From Chloroflexota bacterium (GTDB taxonomy: Bacteria; Chloroflexota; Dehalococcoidia; Bin125), in assembly GCA_003228175.2 (NCBI GenBank), contig QGNQ01000005.1:41826-105825 (forward strand): DNA of 64,000 nucleotides. The letters run 5' to 3'. Shown in pieces: positions 25,206 to 34,374 of this stretch (its first letter is position 1; each line of letters starts with the position of its first letter). Both the position numbers and the translations under genes were made by a program. The notes under the pieces are model-generated. The model worked only from the letters and a program-made list of their open reading frames with translations, was not told the origin of the DNA and searched no databases.

Positions 25206-26141
25206 TTAGAAGTAGCCTTCCCGCTTGCGATCTTCCATGCCGGTTTCTGAGATGCGATCGTCGGCCCGGGTCTCGCCCCGCTCGGTGATGCGGGTGGCGG
25301 CGATCTCTGCGACGACGGCGGGGAGGGTGGCCGCGGCGGAGGCGATGGCGGCGGTACAGGTCATGTCGCCGACCGTGCGATAGCGCACTTGTGCGCCGAA
25401 GGCCGCCTCGGTGGGGAGCTGGGTGAGGTGGGGGCTGACGGCGTACAGCATGCCGTCGCGACGGAAGACGTCGCGCTGATGCGCGAAGTACAGGGCGGGG
25501 ATTTCGAGTTGTTCCTCGTCGAGGTACTCCCAGATGTCGAGTTCGGTCCAATTGGAGAGAGGAAAGACGCGGATGTGCTCGCCGGGGCTGTGGCGGGCGT
25601 TGTAGAGGTTCCAGATCTCGGGCCGCTGGTTTTTGGGATCCCACTGACCGAAGTCATCGCGGAGGGAGAAGATGCGCTCTTTGGCGCGGGCTTTTTCTTC
25701 ATCGCGGCGGGCGCCCCCGAAGACGGCGTTGAAGCGGTGTTCCGTGATTGCGTCGAGGAGGGTTACGGTCTGGAGCCGGTTGCGGGAGGGGTTGGGCCCG
25801 GTCTCTTCAACGGCCCGGCCGGCGTTGATGCTGGCCTGCACGGAGGCGACGACGAGATCGACGCCGAGCTCTGCCACGCGGCGGTCGCGGAAGGCGAGCA
25901 CTTCAGGGAAGTTGTGCCCGGTGTCGATGTGCATGGCGGGGAAGGGGATGCGCCCGGGGGCGAAGGCTTTGGCAGCGAGGGCGAGCATGACGATGGAGTC
26001 TTTGCCACCGGAGAAGAGCAGGACGGGGCGCTGGGACTCGGCCGCGACCTCGCGGATGATGTGAATTGCCTCTGCCTCCAGCTGGCGCAGGTGGGGCACG
26101 GGCGCGGCGGCGGCGGCCTGGGTGGTGGCGGTGGTGGTCAC
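25206..26141 (-). CDS. cysD: Sulfate adenylyltransferase, small (catalytic) subunit
   Basis: A 311-residue ATP pyrophosphatase-fold protein: PVLLFSGGKDSIVMLALAAKAF is the SGGKDS P-loop, HIDTGHNFPEVLAFRD follows, and FGGARRDEEKARAKERIFS and SNWTELDIWEYL are CysD signatures. The C-terminus REGYF is typical. The GTG start at 26141 is the only one that gives the usual length. A sigma-70-like promoter lies about 85 bases upstream. No cysH, cysC or sulfite reductase gene is in the window. Confidence 0.95.
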   Translation of the reverse strand: MTTTATTQAAAAAPVPHLRQLEAEAIHIIREVAAESQRPVLLFSGGKDSIVMLALAAKAFAPGRIPFPAMHIDTGHNFPEVLAFRDRRVAELGVDLVVASVQASINAGRAVEETGPNPSRNRLQTVTLLDAITEHRFNAVFGGARRDEEKARAKERIFSLRDDFGQWDPKNQRPEIWNLYNARHSPGEHIRVFPLSNWTELDIWEYLDEEQLEIPALYFAHQRDVFRRDGMLYAVSPHLTQLPTEAAFGAQVRYRTVGDMTCTAAIASAAATLPAVVAEIAATRITERGETRADDRISETGMEDRKREGYF

Positions 26142-26226
26142 GATGGCTGCAAGGTCAGAATGGCTGAGCGTCTTTCGATCGGGGCAGCGGGGTCAGAGGA
26201 CGGTTTCGCGGCGTTGCCGCACGGAA

Positions 26227-26254
26227 AGGGTACTAATGGGACCATGATTGTCAA
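26227..26254 (-). promoter_or_regulatory. Sigma-70-type promoter for cysDN
   Basis: On the minus strand TTGACA (26254-26249), a 16-base spacer, then TACCCT (26232-26227). This is the best -35/-10 pair I found in the window, about 85 bases upstream of the cysD start. The rest of the 26142-26376 gap shows nothing else. Confidence 0.6.
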
Positions 26255-26364
26255 GATTGCTCCGAATGCGGGCGAACATTCAGGCGATGACGGATCGCGC
26301 GGTGGTCCGAGGTCCGGGAGCATGCGGCTGGCTGCGAGGGGATCTGGTAAGCGCGTTGTCACAC

Positions 26365-26370
26365 TAGACT
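26365..26370 (+). promoter_or_regulatory. -10 box (TAGACT) for a leaderless P-type ATPase transcript
   Basis: TAGACT lies exactly six bases before the ATG, with no ribosome-binding site between them. The geometry equals that at ccdA and three other genes in the window. Confidence 0.5.
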
Positions 26371-26376
26371 CCCGTT

Positions 26377-29145
26377 ATGCCGCAGGACGAATTCGACCTG
26401 GCCGCCCTGGAGGAGGGGCAGGATGCCGCAGAGGTGCGAGTGGTCGCGCCGCTGCGGGTGTCGCCGTCGGTCGCGGCGGCGGAGGTGGTCGTGCCGGCGC
26501 GGGCCGAGCGGGCTTCGTCGGGGTCGCCAGTGGAGCCGGCGGCGGTCGATCCGGAGGGCGCGGTTGCGCGCTCGGCGGACGCGGCGGCGCCCACGGAGGA
26601 GCCGGCGCCGCGGGAGCTGCGGTCGCTGTCGGAGCCGAAGGGGGCCCCCCCGCCTACGCCCTTCGTCTTCCTGGGACAGCCGCCGGTGCGCAACCCGGAA
26701 GGTCTGAGCATGGCGGAGGTTGGCGACCGGGTGCGCCGGGGGCTGGTCAATCGGGACGACAGCAAGCAGCGACGCGATCGCGATGTGATCCGTGAGAACG
26801 CCCTCACGTACTTCAACATGGTGCTGTTTTCGCTGATTCTGGTGCTGTTCATTCTGGCGATTGTCGATCAGGAGGCGGGGCACGCGCAGGATGCGTTCTT
26901 CGTTGGCATTGTGGTTGCCGCGAATATCACGATTGGGACCTGGCAGGAGCTCCGCGCGACGCACACGCTGCGCGCGCTGCAAGCGCTGGCGGCGCCCCGG
27001 GCGATGGTGATCCGCGACGGGGCCCCTCTGGAGATTCTCTCCAGCGAGGTGGTGCAGGGCGATCTGGTGCGCGTGGGCACGGGTGATCAGATTGTGGCCG
27101 ACGGCCGGGTGGTGGCGGAGTCGGCGGAGATCGATGAGTCCTTGCTGACGGGCGAGTCGGTATCGGTGCGGAAGGATCCGGGCGAGCCAGTGCTGTCGGG
27201 CAGCTTCTGCACGGCGGGGAGCTTGGAGTATGTGGCGGAGCGTGTGGGCAGGGAGGCCTATGCGCAGCAGCTCACTGCGGACGCGCGCCAATTGGTGCGC
27301 CGCGCGACGCCGTTGCAGATTCGGTTCAAGCGGATCGTGCGCATTCTGTTGATTGCGACGGCGGCGCTGGGGGCGCTGCTGTTGGTGTCGGCGGCGGTTG
27401 CCAACGATGACTTGGCGGACGCAATCAAGAACACGACGGCGACGATCTCGTCGATCGTGCCGGAGGGGCTGCTGCTGGGCATGACGGTGGCGTTCGCGGT
27501 GGGCGCGGTGCGTCTTTCGCGCCACGGGGCGATTGTGCAGGACATCAACGCGGTTGAGGCAATGAACTATCTGGATGTGGTGTGTCTGGATAAGACGGGG
27601 ACGATCACGGCCAATGAGCTGAGCCTGGATGAGACGATCTGGGGCAGTGAGGATGCGAAGACGGTCGAGGCCGACCGGGGCTGGTTGGGCGCGTTCGCGG
27701 TGGCGGGCGCGAATGAGAGCGGGACCGGCGCGGCGCTGGGCGCGGGCCTGGGGGCGGAGTCGAACGGGGCGCAGGCGGTTGCCCGGGTGCCGTTCAACTC
27801 CGAGCGACGCTGGAGCGCGTTGACGCTGGAGCTGCGTGGTACGCAACGCCACTTTGTGTTGGGCGCGCCGGAGACGGTGTTGCCCTACGCGGATGATCAC
27901 GGTCGTCTGCTGCGTCGCTATGAGGACGCGGCGGCGATTGGCTTGCGCGGGGTGATCTTTGCGGAGGTGGCCGCTTTGCCGGAGACGGATGGAGGCCTGG
28001 ATGCGGTGCAGGCGCTGGCGCTGATCACGGTGGCGGACGTGCTGCGTGATGAGGTGGCGGAGGCCTTCGCGCTGATGGATGAGATCGGGATCGAGCCGAA
28101 GATCATCAGCGGCGACAACCCGGCAACGGTGGCGGCGCTGGTGCGTCAGTTGGGCATCGAATTGACCAGTGGGCACATCTCTGGCGCGGAGCTGGACACG
28201 ATGACTGAGATGCAGTTCCACGACGCGGTGGAGCGGAACAGCGTCTTTGGGCGGATCGCGCCGGAGCAGAAGGCGCGCATTGTGACGGCGCTGCGGAACA
28301 ACAAGCATTTCGTGGCGATGGTGGGGGATGGCGCCAATGATGTGCGAGCGCTGCGCGCCGCCGACGTGGCGGTGGCGATGGAGTCCGGCACGCAGACGGC
28401 GCGCGCGGTCGCGGGGATCGTGCTGCTCAACGATTCGTTTTCGGCGTTCGTCTACGGCACGGCGGAGGCGCAGGCGGTCCTGGGCAACAGTGCGCAGTTG
28501 AGCAAGCTGTTCATCACGAAGAGCTTCTACGCGTTCTTGATCATTGTGGCGGCGGACATGCTGCAGCTGGATTTCCCGTTTCTTCCCCGCCACGGGTCGC
28601 TGACCTCCTTGTTCACGCTGGGGCTTCCGACGATGTTCATTGCGCTGACGAAGCCGCCACCTCGGGCCGGGGCGGATTGGACCAATACGGTGCTGCGCTT
28701 CGCGGTGCCGGCGGCCTTCGCGCTGGCGGCGGCGACAGTGGCGGTGCATTTGCTGACGCAGGGGTTCCTGGACCGGGCGATTGAGGATTCGCGCACGCTG
28801 GTCTCGCTGACGATCGGCATCGTGGGGATCTACTTCATGGTGCTGGTGATCGGCTTCGATGGGATTACGCGCGAGATGCGTGGCCGGGAGTTGCTGCGGC
28901 CCGCGACGACGACGTTCTTCGGGTTCGCCTTGGTGGGCCTTTTCGTGCTGACGATCTACACGCCGGTGATTCGCGATTTCTTCGATTTCGTCAAGGTGGG
29001 CGCGGACGAGTGGGGCATCGTGATCCCGGCGGTGATCGCGGCGATGGTTGGACAGTATGTGCTGAGCCGGAACTGGCGGGAGATCCTGGGCTGGATCGTG
29101 AAGCAGCCGGAGGCGGAGGAGCTAGAGCGAGGGCGCGCGGTCTGA
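26377..29145 (+). CDS. P-type cation-transporting ATPase, CtpE-like
   Basis: A 922-residue membrane pump. An Ala/Pro/Glu-rich N-terminal tail of ~95 residues precedes the core. The core has the actuator TGES loop (SLLTGESVSVRKDPGE), PEGL in membrane helix 4 (SIVPEGLLLGMTVAFAVG), phosphorylation site D405 in CLDKTGTIT, and the hinge GDGANDVRALRAADVAVAM. About ten membrane helices are visible. PEGL and the closing RHGSLTSLFTLGLPTMFIAL segment match CtpE-type ATPases, described as calcium transporters in mycobacteria. Ion specificity here is inference. The long acidic tail is unusual. Confidence 0.9.
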   Translation: MPQDEFDLAALEEGQDAAEVRVVAPLRVSPSVAAAEVVVPARAERASSGSPVEPAAVDPEGAVARSADAAAPTEEPAPRELRSLSEPKGAPPPTPFVFLGQPPVRNPEGLSMAEVGDRVRRGLVNRDDSKQRRDRDVIRENALTYFNMVLFSLILVLFILAIVDQEAGHAQDAFFVGIVVAANITIGTWQELRATHTLRALQALAAPRAMVIRDGAPLEILSSEVVQGDLVRVGTGDQIVADGRVVAESAEIDESLLTGESVSVRKDPGEPVLSGSFCTAGSLEYVAERVGREAYAQQLTADARQLVRRATPLQIRFKRIVRILLIATAALGALLLVSAAVANDDLADAIKNTTATISSIVPEGLLLGMTVAFAVGAVRLSRHGAIVQDINAVEAMNYLDVVCLDKTGTITANELSLDETIWGSEDAKTVEADRGWLGAFAVAGANESGTGAALGAGLGAESNGAQAVARVPFNSERRWSALTLELRGTQRHFVLGAPETVLPYADDHGRLLRRYEDAAAIGLRGVIFAEVAALPETDGGLDAVQALALITVADVLRDEVAEAFALMDEIGIEPKIISGDNPATVAALVRQLGIELTSGHISGAELDTMTEMQFHDAVERNSVFGRIAPEQKARIVTALRNNKHFVAMVGDGANDVRALRAADVAVAMESGTQTARAVAGIVLLNDSFSAFVYGTAEAQAVLGNSAQLSKLFITKSFYAFLIIVAADMLQLDFPFLPRHGSLTSLFTLGLPTMFIALTKPPPRAGADWTNTVLRFAVPAAFALAAATVAVHLLTQGFLDRAIEDSRTLVSLTIGIVGIYFMVLVIGFDGITREMRGRELLRPATTTFFGFALVGLFVLTIYTPVIRDFFDFVKVGADEWGIVIPAVIAAMVGQYVLSRNWREILGWIVKQPEAEELERGRAV

Positions 29146-29166
29146 GCCGTTGCGGGCTTTTGTTTT
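29145..29166 (+). terminator. Short stem with T-rich tail after the P-type ATPase
   Basis: AGCC pairs with GGCT around a six-base loop, followed by TTTTGTTTT. The stem is weak, but the T-tract is the most T-rich stretch nearby and lies between convergent genes. Confidence 0.4.
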
Positions 29167-29178
29167 GGGTCGAGGGGG

Positions 29179-30228
29179 CTACATCCCGTAGAGGGCGGCG
29201 ACTTCCGGATCTTTGCGCCCGATCAGCTCGGCGGTCTCGAGCAGGACGCGCGCCTGCTTGTAGGTGGCGTCGTCCTGCATTTTGCCGTCTACGACGGCGA
29301 CGCCGGATCCGCCTTCGATGGCTGCTACGACGCGCCGGGCGAAGTCGACGGTGTCTGGGTCGGGGCGGAAGACGCGCCGGGCGATGGCGATCTGGCGCGG
29401 GTGCAAGGTCCAGGCGCCGACGCAGCCCAGGATGAAGGCGTCGCGGAACTGGTCTTCGCAGGCGATGTCGTCGGAGAAGTCGCCGAAGGGACCGTAGAAG
29501 GGGAAGATGCCGCTGCCGGCGCAGGCGTCGATCATGCGCGCCAGGGTGTAGTGCCAGGGGTCCTGCATGAAGGTGGCGCGGGGGGCGGTGGGGTTGGCGG
29601 GGTGGGGGTCGCTGCGGACGATGTAGTCGGGGTGGGGTCCGCCGACCCGGGTGGTCTTCATGCGCCGCGAGGCGGCGAGGTCAGAGGGGCCGAGGCTCAT
29701 GCCCTGCATGCGCGGGCTGGCGGTCGCGATCTCTTCGACGTTGGCGACGCCGGTGGCGGTCTCCAGGATGGCGTGCAGGAGGATGGGGCGGGGAAGCTCC
29801 CGGCGGGCCTCGAGCTGGGCCAGCAACTGGTCCACGTACTGGATGTCCCAGGGGCCGTTGACCTTGGGCAGCATGATCACGTCGAGGCGGTCGCCGATGG
29901 CGTCGACGAGGTCGATCATGTCGTCTAGGAACCAAGGGCTGTCGAGGCTGTTGACGCGCGTCCAAAGCTGGGTGTCGGCGAAGTCGTTGCTGCGGGCGAT
30001 TTCGATCAGGCCGTTGCGAGCGGCCTCTTTGCTTTCGATGGGGATGGCGTCTTCGAGGTTGCCCAGCAAGACATCGACCCGTCCCAGCATGTCCGGGACG
30101 CGCGCGCGCATCTTCTCGCTGCTGGGGTCGAAGAAGTGGATCATGCGTGCGGCGCGTGTGGGGATCTCGGTGAGTGGCATGGGGGCGCCGGCAGCGAGCG
30201 GCTGTAGGAACTCACGGGCACTGCGCAT
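29179..30228 (-). CDS. HpcH/HpaI (CitE-like) lyase, malyl-CoA lyase type
   Basis: A 349-residue TIM-barrel protein that would cleave a beta-hydroxyacyl-CoA such as malyl-CoA. It has [20 protein letters not shown] with the Glu/Asp metal region, [30 protein letters not shown] with the second metal Glu, and [17 protein letters not shown]. The length is closer to Chloroflexus-type L-malyl-CoA/beta-methylmalyl-CoA lyase than to short CitE proteins. It could serve a glyoxylate/acetyl-CoA route. No other 3-hydroxypropionate-cycle gene is nearby. Confidence 0.78.
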   Translation of the reverse strand: MRSAREFLQPLAAGAPMPLTEIPTRAARMIHFFDPSSEKMRARVPDMLGRVDVLLGNLEDAIPIESKEAARNGLIEIARSNDFADTQLWTRVNSLDSPWFLDDMIDLVDAIGDRLDVIMLPKVNGPWDIQYVDQLLAQLEARRELPRPILLHAILETATGVANVEEIATASPRMQGMSLGPSDLAASRRMKTTRVGGPHPDYIVRSDPHPANPTAPRATFMQDPWHYTLARMIDACAGSGIFPFYGPFGDFSDDIACEDQFRDAFILGCVGAWTLHPRQIAIARRVFRPDPDTVDFARRVVAAIEGGSGVAVVDGKMQDDATYKQARVLLETAELIGRKDPEVAALYGM

Positions 30229-30284
30229 GGGGAGGCCTCCAGGGGCTCGACGGGGGATTGGGGGCGACGATATCGCAGCGCCCG

Positions 30285-31406
30285 CTACGGCGCTGCCAGG
30301 AGTTCTTCGATGGGGGTGAAGTCACGGCCCAGGGAGGCGGCGACGTCTGGGTGGGTGAGGCGGCCGCAGTAGGTGTTGACGGCGCGGGAGAGGGCGGGGT
30401 CGCGACGGATGGCTTCCTCAAACCCCAGCTCGGCGACCTTGAGGATGTAGGGCAGGGTGAGGCCGGTGAGGGCCCGTGAGGAGGTACGCGGTACGGATCC
30501 GGGCATGTTGGGGACGGCGTAGTGCACGACGCCCTCTTCCACGTAGATCGGGCTGCGGTGGTCGGTGGGGTGTGTGGTTTCGATGCAGCCACCCTGATCG
30601 ACGGCGACGTCGACGATGACGGCGCCGTTGTGCATGGAGGCAACCATCTCGCGGGTGACGACGATGGGCGCGCGACGACCTTGGACGAGGACGGCGCCGA
30701 TGACGACGTCCGCTTGGGCGACGGCATGGGCGATGGTCTGGGGGCTGGAGAGCGATGTCTCGATGCGGCCGGCGTAGAGCTCTTCCAGGTCGCGCAGCTG
30801 GTCTTCGTCGATGGAGAGCACGGTGACGCGCGCGCCGGCGCCGACGGCGGCCCGGCAGGCGTTCTTGCCGACGTTGCCCGACCCGACGACGACGACGTGG
30901 GCGGGCGGGACGCCGGGCAAGCCGCCGAGCAGTTGGCCACTGCCGGGTCCCGGCTTTTTGAGGAACTGGGCCGCCATCTCCACGGCCATGCGTCCCGCGA
31001 CCTCCGACATTGGCGCGAGCAGGGGCAGGAAGCCGTCGTCACGCTGGACGGTCTCGTAGCCGATGGCGGTGCAGCCGGAGGCGAGGAGCGCGTTGGTGAC
31101 GGCCTCGTCGGCGGCGAGGTGCAGGTAGGTGAAAAGCAGCTGACGCTCGCGGAGGAGGCCCCATTCGGACGGTTGCGGTTCCTTGACCTCGCAGACCAGT
31201 TCGGCACGGGCGTAGACGGCGGCGGGGTCGGGCAGGATCTGGGCACCGGCCACGGCGTACTCGGCGTCGGGGAAGTTGGATCCGGCGCCGGCCCCTGTTT
31301 CGATCAGGACTTCGTGGCCGGCGTTGACGATGTCGGTCACGCCTTGCGGGGTGAGGGCGACGCGGTACTCCTCGGTCTTGGTCTCGGTCACCGTTCCGAC
31401 GATCAC
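30285..31406 (-). CDS. ald: Alanine dehydrogenase
   Basis: A 373-residue NAD-dependent L-alanine dehydrogenase interconverting alanine and pyruvate plus ammonia. It has the catalytic Lys in [11 protein letters not shown] and His in [14 protein letters not shown]. The NAD-binding motif is [12 protein letters not shown], followed by the acidic residue in VLSIDEDQL, and [13 protein letters not shown] is the substrate Asp region. GTG 31406 is spaced five bases from GGAGGAGG; GTG 31412 lies too close to it. The C-terminus [20 protein letters not shown] is typical. Confidence 0.93.
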   Translation of the reverse strand: MIVGTVTETKTEEYRVALTPQGVTDIVNAGHEVLIETGAGAGSNFPDAEYAVAGAQILPDPAAVYARAELVCEVKEPQPSEWGLLRERQLLFTYLHLAADEAVTNALLASGCTAIGYETVQRDDGFLPLLAPMSEVAGRMAVEMAAQFLKKPGPGSGQLLGGLPGVPPAHVVVVGSGNVGKNACRAAVGAGARVTVLSIDEDQLRDLEELYAGRIETSLSSPQTIAHAVAQADVVIGAVLVQGRRAPIVVTREMVASMHNGAVIVDVAVDQGGCIETTHPTDHRSPIYVEEGVVHYAVPNMPGSVPRTSSRALTGLTLPYILKVAELGFEEAIRRDPALSRAVNTYCGRLTHPDVAASLGRDFTPIEELLAAP

Positions 31407-31535
31407 ATCCACCTCCTCCGGCGCACGCGGCGCTGCCGGTCTGCGCCCGGATCGAGCGTAGGCCAGCGGGGCAGGCGTTATGCGCGATCGGACGGCGTGC
31501 GTTCCGCGCGGGCGTTCGGCGGTGGGCGTTCGGCG

Positions 31536-31799
31536 TCAGTCGTTTGGTTGGGCGACGGGGCTGGCGTGATGGTGCAGCAGCTTCCATCCACCGGGTTCGC
31601 GAACGAAGGTGTTGCTGACCACGATGGGATGCCCGCTGACCAACTCTCGTCCCACGACGAGGGCGAGATCGCCGAATACCTGGGTCCGCTCCGCGACGCC
31701 GACAATTTTGGCCTGGGCGGCGTCGCTGAGGATGGCCCGCCAGGCGACGGGATCGAGCGAGCGGTCGATCCAGCGGCGGTAGCGGATGGTGTGTGTGGC
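31536..31799 (-). pseudogene. C-terminal fragment of an NTF2/SnoaL-like protein
   Basis: An 87-codon open stretch, with a stop immediately upstream and no start codon at a sensible place. It encodes WIDRSLDPVAWRAILSD, VFGDLALVVGREL and FVREPGGWKLLHHHASP. These are the last three strands of a SnoaL_3-type NTF2 fold. The N-terminal half, including the usual HPGW-type pocket segment, is not present in any frame upstream. Confidence 0.6.
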
Positions 31800-31879
31800 T
31801 CAACGTTCGCTCGGCTGTCTGGGATTCGCCCAGCTGCCCCTGGGCGTGCTGGCTGCAGTGGGAGAGGCCGGGGCCAGTG

Positions 31880-32192
31880 CCGCCACTTCCGCCGGCTCCA
31901 ATCGATACGGAGCCAGCGGGCGGAGTGACGCATGCCCAGCGATTCACAGAAGTTACGAGCGGGGTTCCAGTCGAGCAGAGCGAGTTCCAGGCGGCGCCAG
32001 TCGTTCTCAACGGCGATGCGGGCGCAGGCGGTGGTCAGGGCGCGTCCGACGCCGCGCTGGCGCTGGGACTCGTCGACGAAGAGGTCATCGATGTAGAGGC
32101 CGGGCCGTCCTTCCGAGGTGGAGTAGTGGCCCAGGTGGAGTAGTGGGGGAAGAAGAGCGCGGGACGGACGTGGAGTTCGCTGTGGGGCACGG
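31880..32192 (-). pseudogene. GNAT acetyltransferase remnant, frameshifted by a 17-bp duplication
   Basis: One frame carries VRPALFFPHYSTW; the next carries HYSTSEGRPGLYIDDLFV, QRQRGVGRALTTACARIA (acetyl-CoA loop) and LALLDWNPARNFCESLGMRH. Removing one copy of a 17-bp tandem repeat (32116-32146) joins them as ALFFPHYST-EGRPGLYIDDLFV, the usual GNAT sequence. The N-terminal ~60-70 residues of the domain are also missing. The gene is therefore both truncated and shifted. Confidence 0.7.
32116..32146. repeat. 17-bp period tandem duplication inside the GNAT remnant
   Basis: AGGTGGAGTAGTGG occurs at 32116-32129 and again at 32133-32146. A 17-bp insertion shifts the reading frame and accounts for the frame change. 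Confidence 0.85.
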
Positions 32193-32543
32193 CTAGCCTT
32201 GGCGCCAGGCGATCGCGAGGCCCGCGGCTTGCAGCGGCACGCCGAACACCATCCCGTACTCCCAGGCGAAGACGAGCGAGGCAGCTAGGCCGAGGGCGAT
32301 CATCAGGAGCGGCCCGATGATGCGCAGTCGCAGGGCGGTGAGGCTGGCCAGCGCGCCCAGCGGCCAGATCAGTCCTACCGCCGCCCAGGACCAGGCAGGG
32401 TAGTCGCTGCCGGCGAACATGATGACGAGAACGAGAGTGAGCCCGCCCAGCGACGCGGCGACACCGATCGAGACGAGCGTGATGTCACTGAAGAGAGCGC
32501 GGGGGTGGGTGTCGGCAGGGAACGGGTTGGTGTGCGTGGTCAT
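32193..32543 (-). CDS. Small four-helix membrane protein of unknown function
   Basis: A 116-residue protein with a short polar N-terminus and four predicted membrane segments (TLVSIGVAASLGGLTLVLVI, WSWAAVGLIWPLGALASL, IIGPLLMIALGLAASLVF, and the last turn VPLQAAGLAIAW). I do not recognise a family. It lies between the GNAT remnant and the dehalogenase-like hydrolase and could be co-transcribed with the latter (28-base gap). Confidence 0.6.
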   Translation of the reverse strand: MTTHTNPFPADTHPRALFSDITLVSIGVAASLGGLTLVLVIMFAGSDYPAWSWAAVGLIWPLGALASLTALRLRIIGPLLMIALGLAASLVFAWEYGMVFGVPLQAAGLAIAWRQG

Positions 32544-32571
32544 TTCAGGCCCTCATGTCACGCAGAGTCGA

Positions 32572-33459
32572 TCAGGCGCGTGTGGCCGCGACGAAGTCGC
32601 GGATGGCGGCGCTGATCTCGGCCGGGGCGTCCTCTTGGATGTAGTGCTTGGCGTTGGGTAGCTCCACGAGTTGGTGATTGGGGAAGGTGGAGCGCCAGCG
32701 CGGCAGGTGGCTCTTGGGCCGGAAGGCGAGGTCCTTCATCCCCCAGACGAGCAAGAGGGGTCGATCAGCGACGCGCTCCTTGACGCGCTGCTCGAGCTGC
32801 ACAAGCCAGGGTCGTGCGTGGCGGATCTCGCGGGGGAACACGGCGGCGCCTTCGCGCATGCCCGGCGGCTGTGTCTCCTGGTAATGGGCGTGCTCTTGGG
32901 CGCTGAGCTTGTGTCGCATCGCGGAGGGCATGAGGCGCTTGGCGAAGAGGTTGCGACGCCGGATGGCCCACTGCACGGGGGGCGAGGACATGACCAGGCT
33001 GAAGCCTTTGAAGGCCAGCGTGTCAGTGGGCCAGAACCAGGTGTTGCCGAAGATGAGACCGCGCAGTTGGTCCGGGTGCTCTGTGGCGACCCACATGGCG
33101 ATGGGGCCGCCCCAGTCCTGGCCCATCACCCAGTACGGCCCGAGATCGAGCGTCTCAACGAGTTCGAGGATGACGCGGGCGTGTTCGCCCGGGGTGTAGC
33201 CGTAGCCGTCCGGACGGACAGACAGTCCGAAGCCGGGGTAGTCGATGGCGATGCAGCGCATCTCACCGCGCAGCTCCGTGACGATGTGGCGGTAGAGGAA
33301 GCTCCAGGTGGGATTGCCGTGGAAGAAGATGATGGCCGGCGCGGCGGGGTCGTCTGGGCCCTCGTCGATGTAGTGCACGGGCCCGACGGAGCTTTCGAAC
33401 CAGCGGGACTGGAACGGGAAGAGGTCCGCGGCGGGGGTGAAGTCTGGGCGGTTGGCCAT
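32572..33459 (-). CDS. Alpha/beta hydrolase, haloalkane-dehalogenase-like
   Basis: A 295-residue alpha/beta-hydrolase. The HGNPTWSFLYR oxyanion strand places Asn49 at the halide-stabilising site. The nucleophile elbow VMGQDWGGPIAM has Asp115 followed by Trp116, the nucleophile plus halide-binding Trp of haloalkane dehalogenases. NTWFWP and a C-terminal His in NAKHYIQED also fit. Asp rather than Ser in the elbow separates it from esterases; an epoxide hydrolase is the alternative. GGAGA and a TACGAT -10 box precede the ATG. Confidence 0.8.
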   Translation of the reverse strand: MANRPDFTPAADLFPFQSRWFESSVGPVHYIDEGPDDPAAPAIIFFHGNPTWSFLYRHIVTELRGEMRCIAIDYPGFGLSVRPDGYGYTPGEHARVILELVETLDLGPYWVMGQDWGGPIAMWVATEHPDQLRGLIFGNTWFWPTDTLAFKGFSLVMSSPPVQWAIRRRNLFAKRLMPSAMRHKLSAQEHAHYQETQPPGMREGAAVFPREIRHARPWLVQLEQRVKERVADRPLLLVWGMKDLAFRPKSHLPRWRSTFPNHQLVELPNAKHYIQEDAPAEISAAIRDFVAATRA

Positions 33460-33516
33460 GGGGTTCTCCGGTGTTGGCGTCGATCGTAGCGCAGGGGTCG
33501 ACCGGCGCAGGATCGC

Positions 33517-34374
33517 TCAGCGGGCCGGGGAGTGCTGCCCGTGCGAGTGGGTCCCCTGCGAGAGGAAGACTTGCGGGCGGCCGTTGTCGGGATGGGGCAG
33601 CAGTCGCGCTTCGACGCCGTAGCAGCGGCGCAGGTTGTCGGGCGTGAGCACCTGCTCCGGCGTCCCGTCCGCGAGGATGCGGCCGTCCGCCAGCATGAGC
33701 AGGCGGTCGCACCAGAGGGCGGCCAGGTTGACGTCGTGGATCACGGCGAGGACGCCGAGGCGGCGTTCGTGGGTGAGGCGCTCCAGGGTCTGGAAGAAGA
33801 GCGCTTGTTGGGCCAGGTCGAGGTTGTGGGTGGGTTCGTCGAGGAGCAGCAGGCTGGGCTCCTGGGCCAGCGCGATGGCGAGTGCGACGCGTTGCTTCTC
33901 GCCGCCCGAGAGATCGCGGTAGCGGCGCGTGGCCAGATCGTCGATGGCGACGGCGCGCATTGCCGTCCGCGCGGCGTCGAGGTCGGCGGTGGTGTGGCCG
34001 CGCAGCCAGCCGACGTGGGGGGCGCGGCCGAGGCGGACGAGTTCCTCCACGGTGAAGTCGAAGGCGACTTGGAGTTCCTGCGGGACCAGTGCGAGTTCGC
34101 GGGCCAGCGCCCGGCGTCGCCAAGCGCGGCGCTCCCGCCCGGCTACCTGCACGACACCGGAGGCGGGTTGGAGGGTGCCGGTGACGAGTCGGAGGGCCGT
34201 GGTTTTGCCGGAGCCGTTGCGGCCCAGGAGGCCGACGATCTCCCCCGCGGAGACGTGCAGGCTGAGGCCCTCCAGGAGGGCCGCGCGTCCGTAGCGGAAG
34301 CGGATGTCGCTGAGGGAGAGCGCGGGAGTGTCGGAGCGGGCGTTGGTGGCCGTCGTCAGGGCGCTAGAAGACAT
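33517..34374 (-). CDS. btuD: ABC transporter ATPase for cobalamin-type uptake
   Basis: A 285-residue ATPase of the FecE/BtuD/HmuV group. Walker A is LLGRNGSGKTTALRLV, the Q-loop lies near LALVPQEL, the signature LSGGEKQRVALAIAL precedes Walker B LLLLDEPTHNLD, and the H-loop is AVIHDVNLAAL. ATG 34374 overlaps the permease stop by 11 bases. It is the third gene behind a cobalamin riboswitch, so B12 or a precursor is the probable cargo. Sequence alone would also allow a siderophore or heme. Confidence 0.88.
   Translation of the reverse strand: MSSSALTTATNARSDTPALSLSDIRFRYGRAALLEGLSLHVSAGEIVGLLGRNGSGKTTALRLVTGTLQPASGVVQVAGRERRAWRRRALARELALVPQELQVAFDFTVEELVRLGRAPHVGWLRGHTTADLDAARTAMRAVAIDDLATRRYRDLSGGEKQRVALAIALAQEPSLLLLDEPTHNLDLAQQALFFQTLERLTHERRLGVLAVIHDVNLAALWCDRLLMLADGRILADGTPEQVLTPDNLRRCYGVEARLLPHPDNGRPQVFLSQGTHSHGQHSPAR

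Noticed and set aside
26359..28749. A 796-codon minus-strand open frame opposite the P-type ATPase
   Set aside because: The translation is an Arg/Gln/His-rich low-complexity product typical of antisense frames in high-GC DNA.
30522..31928. Long plus-strand frame opposite alanine dehydrogenase
   Set aside because: Gly/Asp/Val-rich shadow of a clear ald gene.
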